Translations under genes and position numbers: made by a program
Source of the DNA: Fasciolopsis buskii
Lineage: Eukaryota > Platyhelminthes > Trematoda > Plagiorchiida > Fasciolidae
Length of the DNA stretch: 64,000 bases
Assembly: GCA_008360955.1 (NCBI GenBank)
Contig: LUCM01008156.1
Location: 56,915-120,914 of the forward strand
Direction of reading: 5' to 3'
Notes under the pieces: model-generated
What the model was told of the DNA's origin: nothing
What the model saw: the letters and a program-made list of their open reading frames with translations, nothing else
The model's database searches: none
Shown here: positions 11,235 to 23,295 of the stretch, in pieces
Layout: each line of letters begins with the position of its first letter
How positions within the stretch are numbered: position 1 is the stretch's first letter

Positions 11235-12368
11235 ATGTGATCAGTACCGAAAATCAATGGGCATTCAGACCCTCGCATACTTCTCTGATCCGATTACCGG
11301 CACTATATGTTGCGTCACCTCCAGAAATCAGTTTATGTTCACAACCTAGAGAGCTGCTGATTTCCGATCAGTTCAATGCGGTCATCAATTTTAACAACCT
11401 GTGGGGGGCACGCAGCCAAGGTAATTATGTGATCATGGATCTTCCGTTCTAACCATGAGAAAGAAAATTAAACTTTTCGAAGCATGCCACGGCTTGACTG
11501 ATTCATACGCAGTCAGATTCATTTAATTTGCTCAGAATACTGTGGGACATGTTCTTACGAGAGCAGTACACGGTCGTGGGCTGGCATATTCGCTTACTAC
11601 TTCACTGGTATTTGTGCGGTGAGACGGTCTGAAATGCATTTGCCAAGAAAAGAAATGAATGGTAACTAGAGAAAGTGGAAAGACGAAATCTGATTACCTC
11701 AACCAGCAAAGTTGCTTCCATCGTTTTCGTAATACCTTACATACCCCCAGTTCAGTGGACAAATAACACTTACAAACACCGGCTGTTGATGCAACCCCTT
11801 TCTCACTCCTAATTGCTCAAGTATGCTGTGTATGACGACACCCGTTGCAATGGGACCACGTGATTGACAAGTGGCATGATTCTGATATACCGTCTGGAAT
11901 GTTCCCTTCTAATTTCCGACTCAGTCACGTTGGTTTTTTCAAAAAATCGCGTACTCAAACAGAAAGTTTTAACTGATCTGCATTTCAACTATTCTGAATC
12001 ACTGGGTAGGTTCCATTCTGGGGATTTTTGACTTTCAAGCGTGACAACTTGAATACTTTGGTTTTCAAATGCTTTTGCTAGCAGTTGAGCACTATTTGAT
12101 TGGCATTGCATACTAAAACATACACACACACACACCAGCACCAGAAATAAAAATATCCAACTCCTTGAATATTTTCGTGTTTGGTCATTCCCGCTTATTT
12201 TCAGAATTCCACTTTATTCAGGCAGTGAGGGGACCTATTCCAAACTTGGATGCCAACTGCCATCCACGTATTAGTTATAGATATAGAAATATTCCAAGCG
12301 TCATGCAAAATCAAGCCGTTACGAAATTCATCTACTCGGTACCGTGCGACTGGATCAAGCTCTCTTAG
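11235..12368 (+). CDS. candidate internal and terminal exon pair
   Basis: Exon 11235-11420 follows the acceptor cattttcag and ends at CAAG|GTAATT. It is open in a phase 1-1 frame of 61 codons (starts VISTENQWAFRPSHTSLIRL). The second exon, 12205-12368, follows the acceptor cgcttattttcag and continues in the same phase to a TAG; within it is RISYRYRNIPSVMQN. The intron is about 785 bp. No domain is recognised. Within the first exon another frame also looks protein-like for 37 codons (ITGTICCVTSRNQFMF) before a stop, so the frame choice is uncertain. The opposite strand is also open over 12201-12681. Confidence 0.3.
12118..12136. repeat. (CA)n microsatellite
   Basis: A short run of CA units within the proposed intron. 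Confidence 0.75.
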
Positions 12369-12750
12369 GTTTACTAGCTGTAGCACTGTCAGATTATCAA
12401 CACAGTTTTCGGACACAGCCATTCACATAGGTACAAGTCTCATTATGACTGATATTCCTCCACCCTCCGCGGCACATACGTACTGTGTGTGGTAAATCAG
12501 AAAGCCGAAATTTGCTAGATGCTCTCCATCGAGATGAAATCAGGGGTACCCCTTGACTGTTACTTTGATCCTCTGTGACACGAATCAATATTTGTCTGCA
12601 TGTAGGTTGTATAAATTTGCTTTTGTTTATAAAAAATCGGAAATTCGGTTGGATTTTCCAGTAATGGCTGGAAGAATACAATCACGGGCCTGGATATATA
12701 CATGCAGAGTTTACTTAAAAAGGAATCCGCAGCCCAAACCGGGACTAGGT

Positions 12751-13329
12751 TTACTTTACTGATTCACTAATTGAAGTACGTCTCAGTTTTTGCCAACCTC
12801 TGTCGTAACCGATCCTACGTGGGACATCCAAGTTGAGATTTTCCTGATTACTATGATGAACGGAATTTGACTGACTCATTCGTGGTTCAAAGGGTTCACA
12901 AGAAGTGCATGTTTTTCTGTTACCCAGAGGGGTATTTATTTTTCTTTCACTATTTGCGAATTGGTCAACCCTGAAAAAGCTTGCAGGCTTTATGGAGCAA
13001 CTCCGAGGTACTTCAATTTCTCGAGTTACACGCATTTTCTTCACCCCAGAACAGTAGTCGAAATGTCACACCGCAGTCACGGATGCTGAAACTGGTGGTA
13101 TTGATCATGTGACTTTATGAGCTGGGAAGCGGCAGATCAGAGTAGCAGCAGCATTGGAGATCGATGTATCACATGCTGACGCGCGCAATCCATATGCCCG
13201 ACTGAGTACACAGGAGAAGCATCTGGTTGGTCAGCTGGCCAACCAATCAAAACGTAGGAAAAATTATCGCAGAAGCGGCAGTCGCGCTCAGAGAAATTTC
13301 GGCTGATATTCCACTCACTTCGCAGCCAT
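12751..13329 (-). CDS. candidate two-exon gene with a polar C-terminal exon
   Basis: On the minus strand, ATGGCTGCGAA (13329-13319) runs into a GTGAGT donor. The acceptor agctttttcag (AG at 12972-12971) opens 72 codons ending in TAA at 12751, in matching phase, and the protein begins MAAKVDQFANSERK. The rest is rich in N, S, Q, R and K (for example KTCTSCEPFEPRMSQSNSV and DVPRRIGYDRGWQKL) and looks like a disordered protein segment. The 348 bp intron has good signals. The exon at 15158-15462 ends in the same phase and could instead splice to this terminal exon. No family is recognised. Confidence 0.36.
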
Positions 13330-13527
13330 GACAAATAAACGTTTCCGCGTGATCCGTACTGATTTTCCAGCACAAGGGATTTTTGATGTCTGCGGTCCTG
13401 CCTTCTTTTTAGGAATCAGTCGTCGTGCGAATTTTTGTGTGGAGTTGAGAATCAAACACCAAATAGTTCAATTCAATCCACCCCATGATCATGCTTGTTC
13501 TAGCACTCGTGAGATATTGATGTTATA

Positions 13528-13695
13528 CTAGGTTCCCCAGAATTCCGTTTGCACAGAAACATTCGCTTCAAGGACGATTTTTTTCCTCTGATAAGAGTAC
13601 TGCGTTGCATGTTCAGACACTCTCCCATAATAACCATTTCCAATTGTTATATCGATTGCAATCGCTGGGTGTAAGTTATACGCTTCAAATACCCC
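13528..13695 (-). CDS. candidate terminal exon, beta-rich segment
   Basis: Acceptor ggtttttatttcag (minus strand) is followed by a phase 1 frame of 55 codons to a TAG: VFEAYNLHPAIAIDITIG, then NGYYGRVSEHATQYSYQRKK, ending EFWGT. Alternating hydrophobic residues suggest beta strands. The frame stays open upstream through the acceptor, so it could be unspliced. A 23-base exon at about 13926-13904 with a GTAGGA donor could link it in phase to the exon at 15158-15462, but its acceptor is weak. No family is recognised. Confidence 0.33.
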   Translation of the reverse strand, partial: GVFEAYNLHPAIAIDITIGNGYYGRVSEHATQYSYQRKKIVLEANVSVQTEFWGT

Positions 13696-14425
13696 TGAAA
13701 TAAAAACCGGTGAAATGATACCCGATGAGCGTGGTGGCGACTCGTGAGCGTCACCACAGAATTCGCAGAATTCCACCAATAGAACAACTTCCTTTTTGTT
13801 GAAAGTTGTTGTAATAAAATATTGGAAATTTTTTTAAGGGTCCACAATTCAATTACCGGCGACTTTTTCTGAAAGAAAGTGGTCAAGCAATCCGTGTCCC
13901 CACAACTCCTACCCACATCACCTATTGGTCGTCTGCTTCCATATTGTCTGGTAAATTATCGATTGATTTTGACTCCACTCAGGCAAACAATTTTGTTGAC
14001 TTGCAAGCAACAATAAAAAAGTTGCCCACGATAAACGAAACGTCTAAAAATTGCCAAGGTCTCCAATGATGGTGCGCCTCTAAATATTATTAGCTGGCAT
14101 AAATGAATTCCCCAATGCTAGTAAATTGAAATTAGAAGGGATATATGTTAATTTTCACGAAAATTTAGCTGTTCCGATCGTTGCGAGTGATAATTCCCAT
14201 CAAAGATAAATTCAGGCAATTTACTGATAAATTCCTTAGACATCATTAGAGCTAGTAACCTTGTAAGAACGAATACAGCACTTCCCTTAGCCCCTGGTCG
14301 TGTAGTGACCACCGAATATGCGACTGCCACTGAATTACTTGCAAAATCCTCATTTTGCCCATCACTGTCATTTTACGTCTTTGTTTCAGAATTAGCGGAT
14401 ACTTGATTAGTTTATTTGTTCTAAT

Positions 14426-14830
14426 TTGAACGTGATGCTTGTACCGGCTTCATGGTGGAATAAAAACAGTTTTCCCATTCGGTTGCTTCCCAATACCCGA
14501 TGCAATGCAGCCTTGTTACCAACCCTTGATCGACCGAACTTCTGTCCGTCAGCGCCCCGGATGTTCTGTCCCAACAAAATAACTACAGATCGATATTCCC
14601 TTAAAGGGCCATTTCCCCAGCCGATCCGGAGACGCGCCAGACAAGTCGTGTGTCCGGTTTACGTCTGAACCAGCCATCCGGTTCAGCTAGCCTGGTCTGT
14701 TTACGAGGCAGCCCCACTGCACAAGCGCACACACCGGCAGGCTCGCTCAATCAGATCCATTGAGGCTGTCCGAAGGGCGCAATGTTTGCCACGGCCACGG
14801 CCACGGGAATCGTAAAGTCAGTGTAAGAAT
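14426..14830. other. locally GC- and CpG-rich block
   Basis: This stretch is visibly richer in G, C and CpG than its surroundings and includes three CCACGG units near 14789-14808. Both strands have only medium frames. It may be a gene-associated CpG-rich segment or an old repeat; nothing decides between these. Confidence 0.35.
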
Positions 14831-15157
14831 CGCCCTGTCGGGACAGCAATTCCTGTGACAGCCTTTAGCATAAATCTATGGCCAAAATTAACTGCAATGG
14901 GTCCGATAACGCTATATTGTCGCGTGTGGATTAGGAAGAAGTCCAAACGGCTCAGATCCAACCGACCCGGGGAACTGCTACTATTCACTGTAATCAGTGC
15001 ACCAACCGTTGCAGAGACAACATTAAACCATACGATTAATGCGGTGACTTCAGGCAAGCTTTAGTTGCCGGAAGGTCCTGTTGTTTTGGGTAGGTTGAGT
15101 TCCTGCTTCATAATCTGAACCTAGTTTCCCAAGCGATTGCTTTTCTCCTCATCTTAC

Positions 15158-15462
15158 CAGTTATCGAAGTCGAATGAAATATCTTCTTGATCGATATATT
15201 TGCACTGGAATCCTAAGAAGCCGTGCATCTTTTCACCCGACTGGTTCACCATTCGCCTATGGAGCTTAGCTACGTTGCAAATTACTGCCTCTAAAGTGCT
15301 CTTTATTTCCGTTGTACTGGATAGACTTTCCACATATCTAGAATAGAAAATGTTGAAAAAGTACACTTTATGCAAGTCGAGTCTTGAATGCAATCTTTCT
15401 AACGACTCTGGCTTCAATGTCAGAAATTGGATCGTAACAGGGAAACGCCACTTTGATTCCAC
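15158..15462 (-). CDS. candidate internal exon of an unknown gene
   Basis: A minus-strand frame of about 101 codons ends inside a strong donor: AACTG|GTAAGA at 15158/15157, where the donor itself creates the apparent stop. The sequence has natural composition, for example FLTLKPESLERLHSRLD, EAVICNVAKLHRRM and GFLGFQCKYIDQEDI. The upstream acceptor is weak (an AG just after cactaac), so the 5' edge is uncertain. It ends in phase 2, which fits the terminal exon starting at 12970. I do not recognise the family. It looks like a soluble, mostly helical domain. Confidence 0.38.
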
Positions 15463-16181
15463 CTCGTTAGTGATTTAAACGAACCATTTCCGTTTCTTTT
15501 TCCCATACTTGTCATCTACCAAGATTCTGACACGGAAGTAGGATAGTACCGATGTCCACTCCAAAAATCGGTATGCTCTATCTAGTACAAGGACTACACT
15601 GCTTCATTTACTGGTCGGCATGGCCCATACAATGAATTAGTAAGTGAGTAGTATATGGTGACGAGTGTGTTATGGGATCTTCATGTGATTCCCCTCCCCT
15701 CTTTCCTTTTTCTATAAGAGTAATACTTAGGCTGTGAATTCATTCGACACGAACCCTGTCTCTGAGATAAGTTAATTGCACAGTTCAGTGATCAGTGGTG
15801 TAATGAAATGTTTCTAGTTCATAGTAGACACACCGGAATAAATATAATGTGCTATTGGTTTTAGTAAAACCACCCCAGATACAGGACTACACTGCGACTG
15901 GCCATCTAAGTAACAGTTTAAAATACCAACATGTGAAGCTAATCGGAACTTAACTGCAGGATTTCTCGTTGCTTGAACACCTTTGACAGTCTGTTAGTAG
16001 CTTCTGGCCAATACCAAGTAACCTCGGGCTATTTTCAACAGCTACGATCTGGGTTGAAATAAACGCACATTTTCGTTGTAATTAAATCTATTGACAAAAA
16101 TCAACATAGGCAACCAAACCACATTACCGGATCATGATCTATCCGTTTGAGGTTTACGTTGCTCAGAATCGAGTAATTATT

Positions 16182-16321
16182 TTGCTCTAGACCGTGCTTC
16201 TTAAAAAAGGCCAAGGGAGCATATGTATAGGCTTCAAATGATGGTGTGATTCCGATAACATTTTTGTACTAAGATCCAAACTGATGCGGATCACAGAAAA
16301 GCAACATTTCACGGCCTTCAC
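16182..16321 (-). CDS. candidate terminal exon after a C-rich tract
   Basis: A minus-strand acceptor with a run of about ten C (ccccccgatcgctttcag) is followed by two plausible frames. One ends after REGREMLLFCDPHQFGS at 16269. The other runs 45 codons to a TAG at 16182 (starts VKAVKCCFSVIRISLDL). Neither is recognised. The C tract is itself a G10 homopolymer on the plus strand, so the good acceptor score may be accidental. Confidence 0.25.
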
Positions 16322-17131
16322 GACTGAAAGCGATCGGGGGGGGGGATATTCTTCGGTGTACAGGGATTTCGTAAGATATAACGGGACAAGACTGAACCAC
16401 GATAGACTTAAGTGTCCATTGCAGTGTCCTAATGATCAGTCGGCCTCTTGATGACCTTCTGATCGACAACCCAAGTCACTAAACCAGCAGAACATCAATC
16501 AACCAGAAGCCAGTTTTCCAATCTGTTAAGGTTATTAGGTGGCTACTAATTTCTATCTATTTCTCATCCAAATAAAATTTTTCCACTGCTTGTCATTGAT
16601 CCAATTACTCGAGTAGTGCTGTATCATTAGCGGGGAACAGCCTATTTCGAAAAGGGACTGTTTTATTTTTGTAGGACGAAAATATCCAGTAGTTCACCTT
16701 GCTAAGCATAAACACAAACGCCGAACTCAACGATATGAGTTTTTCCCAGGTAAGAATAAAATAATATGTTCTCATGATGGGATTTCTTATACCACACTGC
16801 TAATAAGAACTTGTCAACATACCACAGCTTTTCTATATAAGTGGAAACCTAAAAACTGGAATTAATGTGATTTGCTGCGCCAGTAGTTTCATTCTGATCG
16901 GTCGTTTTACCGGCGAAATCGATTTTCGGCCTCCTTCTGATGGTAGCCGAAAGGCGATGCCCTCCCTTTCACAATACGCAATGTGTTCACTCTCCGACTA
17001 TTCCGAGATATTCTTCTGTTAGCATAGACAATAAAAGCACGGTTTTATTATAGTTTATTAACTGTTGGTCCCTTTCATGTTCCTGTTAACAGTAAAAATC
17101 GATTCGCACATGACGGTTCCGAATATTCGTT

Positions 17132-17188
17132 CAGTACCAACAGCATTGCTTTGAATACTTGTTTCCTTACCGGTTCTTGTTGGTACTG
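17132..17188. repeat. short inverted repeat
   Basis: Perfect 11-base arms cagtaccaaca (17132-17142) and tgttggtactg (17178-17188), separated by 35 bases. This could form a stem-loop; its role is unknown. Confidence 0.7.
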
Positions 17189-17912
17189 ATTCGACAGTCA
17201 GGACAATGAGAATCCGACCAGTCAGTTGTTTGTAAAATGGACCAGACAGTCATAATCCAATTGTCCCGGTTAGTGTCTATCTCCGTGAGTTATTGACGAG
17301 GTGAAATCGTTCGTACAACTGAGCATATGATGCGCTTGGCTTCAGACAGTCACTGTCTTAAACACTAGCGATAGAGTCAGCATAAGCAACAAAACGTTCC
17401 AAAGTGCGGTCTGAGTCAGCACAATTCGTTAACGGTTTTTGAAAACCAGAACAGGCGAACTACCCACAGCAGCAATACAAAAGTCTGCTTCTACTGCTTC
17501 AGAGTTAATTTGGTGTGAACAGGCAAAGTAATTTGTTGGTGTGGTTACGTGAGAAGTAATTCAGCTGTAAATTTCACTACTGTCCCACAAGGTTTCAAAT
17601 AAAGTACGATTTAAAAAACTTGTATCTATGGCTTTTGAATAAACTGTTAAGAAACAGGCTCGTTCGAAAGTTGAAGACAGTCACTTTGTTAAGTCGGTTA
17701 AAAATGTGCATTAAATGAATCAATAAAAACAGTTTTCTGAAACGCTTCCTCCTTGCAAGTCTTGCGTTTGGGAAATTTCGTCTCTTTTATTCGGTCGGGA
17801 CTTCTTTGCATCCTATCTACTGTCTGCATTCTATTCATGTACATATTTCTAAAAATCGTCTATTCTAACTTCTGTCGGAGAACAGGAGAGGGATAAGGTT
17901 TCCTGATTTCAG

Positions 17913-18224
17913 GGGAGGCGTATCTACTTCAAACAGCATGTGTCAGATCATTACCCTTCGTGTCCACGTTGGAGCGAACGAGATATACACACTTCCTGGC
18001 GAAGGTGGTCCAGTTGGGCATTACTTTCATGGTTTATCAAGGTAATTTTGATGTTGATACTACATGATGAATCATTTCCTGTGACAATTAATCTCTATTT
18101 CCAAATCCGTAGTAAATACTGTCAGCTATCGGTTCCGGTTTCACTCCATACGAACTACAGCAGCGGCGCTGACGCCCATTACAATCCATCTCGGTTGTGG
18201 CGTGAGCCACTTCGATCTCGCTGA
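17913..18224 (+). CDS. candidate two-exon segment with a 71 bp intron
   Basis: The acceptor cctgatttcag (AG at 17911-17912) opens exon 17913-18041, which ends at CAAG|GTAATT. A short AT-rich intron ends ctctatttccaaatccgtag at 18112. In phase 2 the exons join as VHVGANEIYTLPGEGGPVGH, YFHGLSS, then KYCQLSVPVSLHTNY and a TGA at 18224. In phase 1 they also join and stay open to 18348 (contains PITIHLGCGVSHFDLAD). Both readings look natural, so the frame is undecided. The exons are richer in GC than the intron, as expected of real coding DNA. No family is recognised. Confidence 0.38.
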   Translation, partial: GRRIYFKQHVSDHYPSCPRWSERDIHTSWRRWSSWALLSWFIKVILMLILHDESFPVTINLYFQIRSKYCQLSVPVSLHTNYSSGADAHYNPSRLWREPLRSR

Positions 18225-18348
18225 TCACGTGACTGCTACCCAGGTCTCGGTCATCGACACGCTAAATGTTCGGTCTCATTGGGGTGCTACGCAGCTGGCC
18301 GGTCCGCGACTAATCCAATTTTTTTATTTATGCCTTCCGTGTTGTTAA

Positions 18349-19384
18349 TTTCCCATCGTATGAAGGCGTTTCCGCGTATTTTCAAACGCTCCATTTGTAC
18401 GCTCATTTGACGACACATTTCATTGATAAATAAATGATTCATTGTATGGTTATTCTCTATGGGCTTGAATCACGCGCCAACTTTCTAAGTTTTCGTGAAA
18501 AGTCTACCAAAAGTTGAACAAGAAAAATCAGTGCTGCGCATCCCAGACACCTAAGATGCGCACAAATGTGCACACCTGGTCTGTTTACAGTGCTCACAGA
18601 ACCAGACAGACATTTCAACTGCGTCCCTTTTTGTAAGTTAGTTGAAGTTGTCGCCACTTCAGTGACACGCACACGTTCACGTGTGGGGTCACTGTCACAA
18701 CGGCTAATGATTAACCATCGGCCTAACGCTCGCGCGCACTGCCGGTTTTGTAATGGTCACTTCTACGAGGATGGATGAGTCATATTGATAAAAGATAAGG
18801 CATTTGAAATCCGTTGAACAGATTCACATTAGTGACCAATCTACCAGACCGGTTAGGAGTAGGTGATTCACCAGGAGCTGTGTATCGCCCTAAATAGCGT
18901 GCATTGGGCGTGTGACAGTGACAAAGTCAGAAATGATTGTTCACTACCGAAGGATCTAGACAAAGCAGCTAGATTAGAAAGGAACCCATTGAAATCTCGT
19001 CTGACGTGTCTTGAAGGCGGCTGACGAAGAGTGATCTCGACTGGGACAAACCCTTGTCATGGTTCCCAAAAGCACATCAACACTAACAGGTTTTCTGATG
19101 GGCTTACGGTGGAAATTCCCATCCGATATATTCTGTTCGGTAAGTAGGACGTTAAGATGGCAGAACACATTGATTAAATACTCAGTCAATGGATAAAACA
19201 GCTGTAAATGTTACTCATCCCTAAAATATCCTTGTCATGCAATCCAACGCAAAAACAGCACAAAATGTTCCTACAAAAATAGCCGAACAATTTAAATGAA
19301 AAAAAACGACCAAAACAGAAGCAACAATTATATCAGGAACAACAACCACTGTCAGATGTGACAGAATGTTCTCTTTGCCTCCAT
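18349..19384. other. no recognisable gene
   Basis: Short frames only on both strands; no RNA gene or repeat is recognised before the inverted repeat arm begins. Confidence 0.5.
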
Positions 19385-19857
19385 GTCCGAGGCTCCGAAT
19401 TCATCCAGTACGCGCCCATAATAGACAGAATAGACGTACTGGAAACAACACCTTAAAAGTGTGCATTGTCTTAGATTGACGTGCTCCAAACCGAAAGAAG
19501 TATTCTCATTCCGAACGCTTTCTTGGGCAAAGCTAATTGTGCGCACATGCCACGACGACAAGCGGAGATGAGACGCGGCCGATCACCCCCACAACCCATC
19601 CAGTCAATGAAGGAGAATCAACTAATCGGAATGTTGCCCTGTCAACCTTGGCTGTTATCCACGAACTGAACTGAACCGACGGGATTTGGAGAAAGCGCTG
19701 TCAGCTGAAATCGGCTAATTCTGAAATTGTCACAAGAGGTGATATATGGCAAATGAGGTAACTAGTACGATTGGATTTCAAAATTTGCTATTCCCATTCT
19801 TTCTCGTAGAGCACTGAGTGGAACGAAAAAGGGAACTATTTATTCGCATATCGCAGG
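19385..19857 (+). mobile_element. repeat family B, left arm of an inverted pair
   Basis: This segment matches the reverse complement of 20850-21285. Shared blocks include agacagaatagacgtactgg, aacaacaccttaaaagtgtg, attgtgcgcacatg, ggaatgttgccctgtcaac and gagcactgagtggaacgaaa. A diverged third copy lies near 47.2-47.6 kb. The copies share order and ends but carry indels, as expected of an old non-autonomous transposable element. No coding domain is seen in the arms. Confidence 0.85.
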
Positions 19858-20140
19858 ATCCGAATAATGACTACCTGACGCGGTGACGCGGATTGTGACC
19901 AGATTTGTATGCACTTATGGAACCGCAAAATGTGAAATAGAACAATAGCTGCACAATCTCATTGGAACGTGTTTTGAAATTTTCAGACTCGCCGTCTGTA
20001 GATATTGCCACCCGTTGGGATACTTGTCCGTCGTTTGCCCAACACATGCTAAGCCGCACATAGACTCGGTTGGTATAGCAATGGACGGGAAGAGATGCAC
20101 CGGCTGAATTGTACGGTCCGTTACCAGATCTGGATTTGTA

Positions 20141-20374
20141 TTGTGTGCCAAATTCAAAAAAGTGTACCAACAAAGATCGGGGATGTTGCAGCCCTTAATC
20201 TCGCAGTGTAAGTATGGTCACGACGGAGGAAGTAGAGACAGTTCGACCAAAACTAGTGCTGTCGTGGGGACTAAAGTACTTGAGGTCAGCGTGAACGAAG
20301 GCAGTAAAATGCCACGAAAATTCTACTGTTTATTCTCATATCGACGACTAAGTCCGGGTTCCAAGGATGACTAA
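20141..20374 (+). CDS. open frame in the spacer between the inverted repeats
   Basis: A 77-codon frame with natural composition: CAKFKKVYQQRSGMLQ, then GTKVLEVSVNEGSKMPRKFY, ending SPGSKDD. A GTAAGTATGG donor-like string lies inside it at about 20211, so part may be an exon. The opposite strand is open for 100 codons at 19871-20173. Its position between two facing copies of the same repeat suggests cargo of a foldback-like structure, but it could be ordinary genomic DNA caught between two insertions. No family is recognised. Confidence 0.27.
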   Translation: MCAKFKKVYQQRSGMLQPLISQCKYGHDGGSRDSSTKTSAVVGTKVLEVSVNEGSKMPRKFYCLFSYRRLSPGSKDD

Positions 20375-20849
20375 CTAGACTTTTCATTATCAAAGGGCCA
20401 CTAATGAAACAAAATAGGTTCTTCAACGGATCTGATTATTTGCATAATTCGAAGCATTGGGATTGCTGAGATTGGTACTCAAATATCACATCTACCGAAG
20501 TGACGACATTCGTCCACTTTCCTAGAGAGAACATTAGATTTCTCTTCCATTAGGAAAAATCAAAAACGCTGATCCCTCCACCTATAACTACGTGGAACTA
20601 TCTGCAACCGACTTTGAAGTCGCCCCGTGCTGACTAGACAATTCACAGGGACTAGTAAATAGAGAGAATAGTTGGGCCTAAGGACAAACGAGATAGGTGC
20701 GTACGTAACACGGTACGACGAGATTAGTCATCATTGGGAAATGACAATTTCGGGGTTAATTCCGCGTTAACAACAGTTAAACAGTAACAACTGAAATTTG
20801 TTTTACATTTGATTGCATGAATTTCAGATTTTCGCATCATGCATATCAC

Positions 20850-21285
20850 ATATAGTGCGAATAAATATCTCCCTTTTCGTTCCACTCAGTGCTCTATTAG
20901 AACGTGCAAGAATGATAAACTTTGGAATTATATCATTGTAATGATTATCTCAATTGCCTAATATCACCTCGTGCAACAAATTCACGGTGGTCAGGCGTTC
21001 GTCCTAGTCCCAATCGATTCCGTTCAGTCATTTGTTTGTTAATCTACACGACAAACAGCCACGGTTGACAGGGCAACATTCCGACTAGTTTACTCTCCTC
21101 CATTGGCGTCGTGACATGTGCGCACAATTAGCGGCACACAAGAACGCATTCGGACTGAGATAGGGTCATTCGATTACTTGTCTTTCGGTTTGGGGCACGT
21201 CCATCTAAGACAGTGCACACTTTTAAGGTGTTGTTTCCAGTACGTCTATTCTGTCTGTTATGGAACACAGTGGATGGATTTTTTC
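20850..21285 (-). mobile_element. repeat family B, right arm of an inverted pair
   Basis: Reverse-complement counterpart of 19385-19857, with a spacer of about 1 kb. The best conserved parts are the outer tract around agtacgtctattctgtctgt and the inner end ttccactcagtgctct. Indels in the middle show the two arms are not a fresh duplication. Confidence 0.85.
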
Positions 21286-23125
21286 CTCACCGGTTCCTTG
21301 CTGTAGACCAACAGATTTGAGACTGACACGAATAAGCTTTTGGCATTTGGAGATGAAGATCGCGAGTTCGGATCTTCCCACAGCCAGTCAACTACCCACA
21401 TGGCAGCGCTTTAGTGATCGCGACCCGATTCCAGAAAGTGCACCTTTGCTTCATTAATAAAGGAGGCAAAAAAAACTTGGAGTAGAAAGGACGAAAAAGA
21501 CTATTCATAGACTCAGGGTACATTCCATGAAATGACTAAATAAGAACGAAATGTTCTCTAATAAATTCAATGTTGTGATTTTGCTCCAACAGACGCTCGT
21601 TAAGTGCAGAATGAAATGATTGCTTGACACAAGTGTGAACCCAAACAAGCATATCTTCTAAACATAAACAGATCTGTTGGCACCAACAGTCTGGTCCCTA
21701 AAAAGATGTTGTTGTTGTTGTTGTTTGAAACAAGTCTACCTCACGTATCGTTCTACTTTTCTCTCCCTCTCGCTCGCAACCGTGGTCCCAATCACTCACG
21801 AGGATAGTCAGAGAAACGAAATCTAGACATCCAGTTTCGATGACTAATTTCTTGTTTGCGTGATCCATTTATTCGCATTAGGTTGGCCTTGTGTCCGTTC
21901 TCCATGGTGAGGACAATTGAGAATGGAAAGGATTTACAATTTTCAATTAGTTGGTCCAATACAGCGCAAGTCTATCTTAAATTAGCTACTGCATCAGAAA
22001 TTCTATTTAAGCGTGCAAATTAAAATGTGCGGAAGAAAAGTAACTAGCTGAAGCAATATGTTCTGCACTTTAAAGCACCTAGGAGTATCTAACCAGATCG
22101 GAGTGCTTTCGCATTACCATTTCCAGATCCATATAAGGTATGCACGCTGGTGGGACAACCAGCGCGGTTGATTGCACGCATTATGCAATCTCATCATCAC
22201 GACTGGCAAGTTGTTTAGTCCGATCGATTGAATAATTACATCGCCCCGAAATCCTACGCACCACCGTGAAGTCGAATCGACCTGATCGACACTTCAGAGC
22301 GGCGATTCCATGGAATGGAGAAACTGAGGAGAGCTGTAAAAGTTCCCCGACTTTGCGATTTAGTTGGGAGTAATTTTATGGTTGATCCAAGGTAGCCAAA
22401 TGGAGTTTTGATCACCGTGCTGAAATTCACTCGCACGTTCATTAAGGATTAGTCAATTTCAAAAAAACCTTACTTCATTGGAATAGGAATAAATCAAACA
22501 CCTCGCGTTTCGTCGTCTTTAGTCGGAACGTTAAAGAAAAAAATAGGAGTAATGTAAAAAGAATACCAATTACAGAGAACAAAAAGGAAAAATGACCATG
22601 AATCTTCTCGCAGTCTTCGAACCTACTACACATTTTATATCTTTGGAGATCAACTGCAAACATGAGTTCGTGGCTCCCTATTTACCTGAAGTGGAGACAG
22701 TTTTGCTCTGCCCCCACGTCACATGCCATTGCATAATTGCATTTATAGACGAGTTAAATGTCATCAAACGTCGTCATCGCTACTGAAATGCTGCAGAAAA
22801 TTGCAACTCCGAGACAGTTATCGATCAAAACACGAAAGGTACCCGGACGTTATGATTTCTGATGCAAGCATAACTCTCCAACTGTGAACCATTTCCGAAA
22901 AGGGTTAACTGTTCCAAGTGCACTGGAATCTGACACTCAGCCAGTCTGTCTCGATATGGTTCTCAAAAGGACACATGACTCCCCCACGGATGAGTTTTAT
23001 CATGTTTTGGTGGTATCCAAACAGAAACCGATTTCCTGTTTATTCGAAGTCGGTGGAATAACTGAGCTACATTTCGTTGTCGACATTCACGGTTTATTGT
23101 CTTTCAATCTTTTATTTCGTTTCAG
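21286..23125. other. no confident gene; a SINE-like tail and (GTT)n
   Basis: A string cttcattaataaaggagg at about 21450 resembles the tail of the SINE-like copy at 47.9 kb. A (GTT)n tract lies at 21708-21726. Medium frames at 22592-22786 and 22884-23125 have no convincing donors; they could belong to the exon starting at 23126. Confidence 0.4.
21708..21726. repeat. (GTT)n trinucleotide repeat
   Basis: About six GTT units. Confidence 0.85.
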
Positions 23126-23295
23126 GATTTATCCCTTTTCCATACTTTCGCCCCGCGATAACGTTGCTAAGCCTTTTACATGGCCTAAATCACCAGCAAT
23201 GGAAAGATCAACTTTCGCTCATAGACTCAGCTCCTTTATTTGTAATCCCCCTGTTATTCATTCCTGACCACTCCTACTGGGACCAGAATCCTTAG
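23126..23295 (+). CDS. candidate terminal exon, hydrophobic segment
   Basis: A strong acceptor (caatcttttatttcgtttcag, AG at 23124-23125) opens a phase 1 frame of 55 codons to a TAG: FIPFPYFRPAITLLSLLHGL, NHQQWKDQLSLIDSAPLF, then VIPLLFIPDHSYWDQNP. It looks like the end of a membrane-associated protein. The frame is also open upstream, so the acceptor is not strictly required. A second frame is open through this region too. No upstream exon with a matching donor was found. Confidence 0.32.

Noticed and set aside
12397..12681. Minus-strand 94-codon frame with Cys-rich end
   Set aside because: It overlaps other equally open frames on both strands, has no splice support and no recognised pattern.
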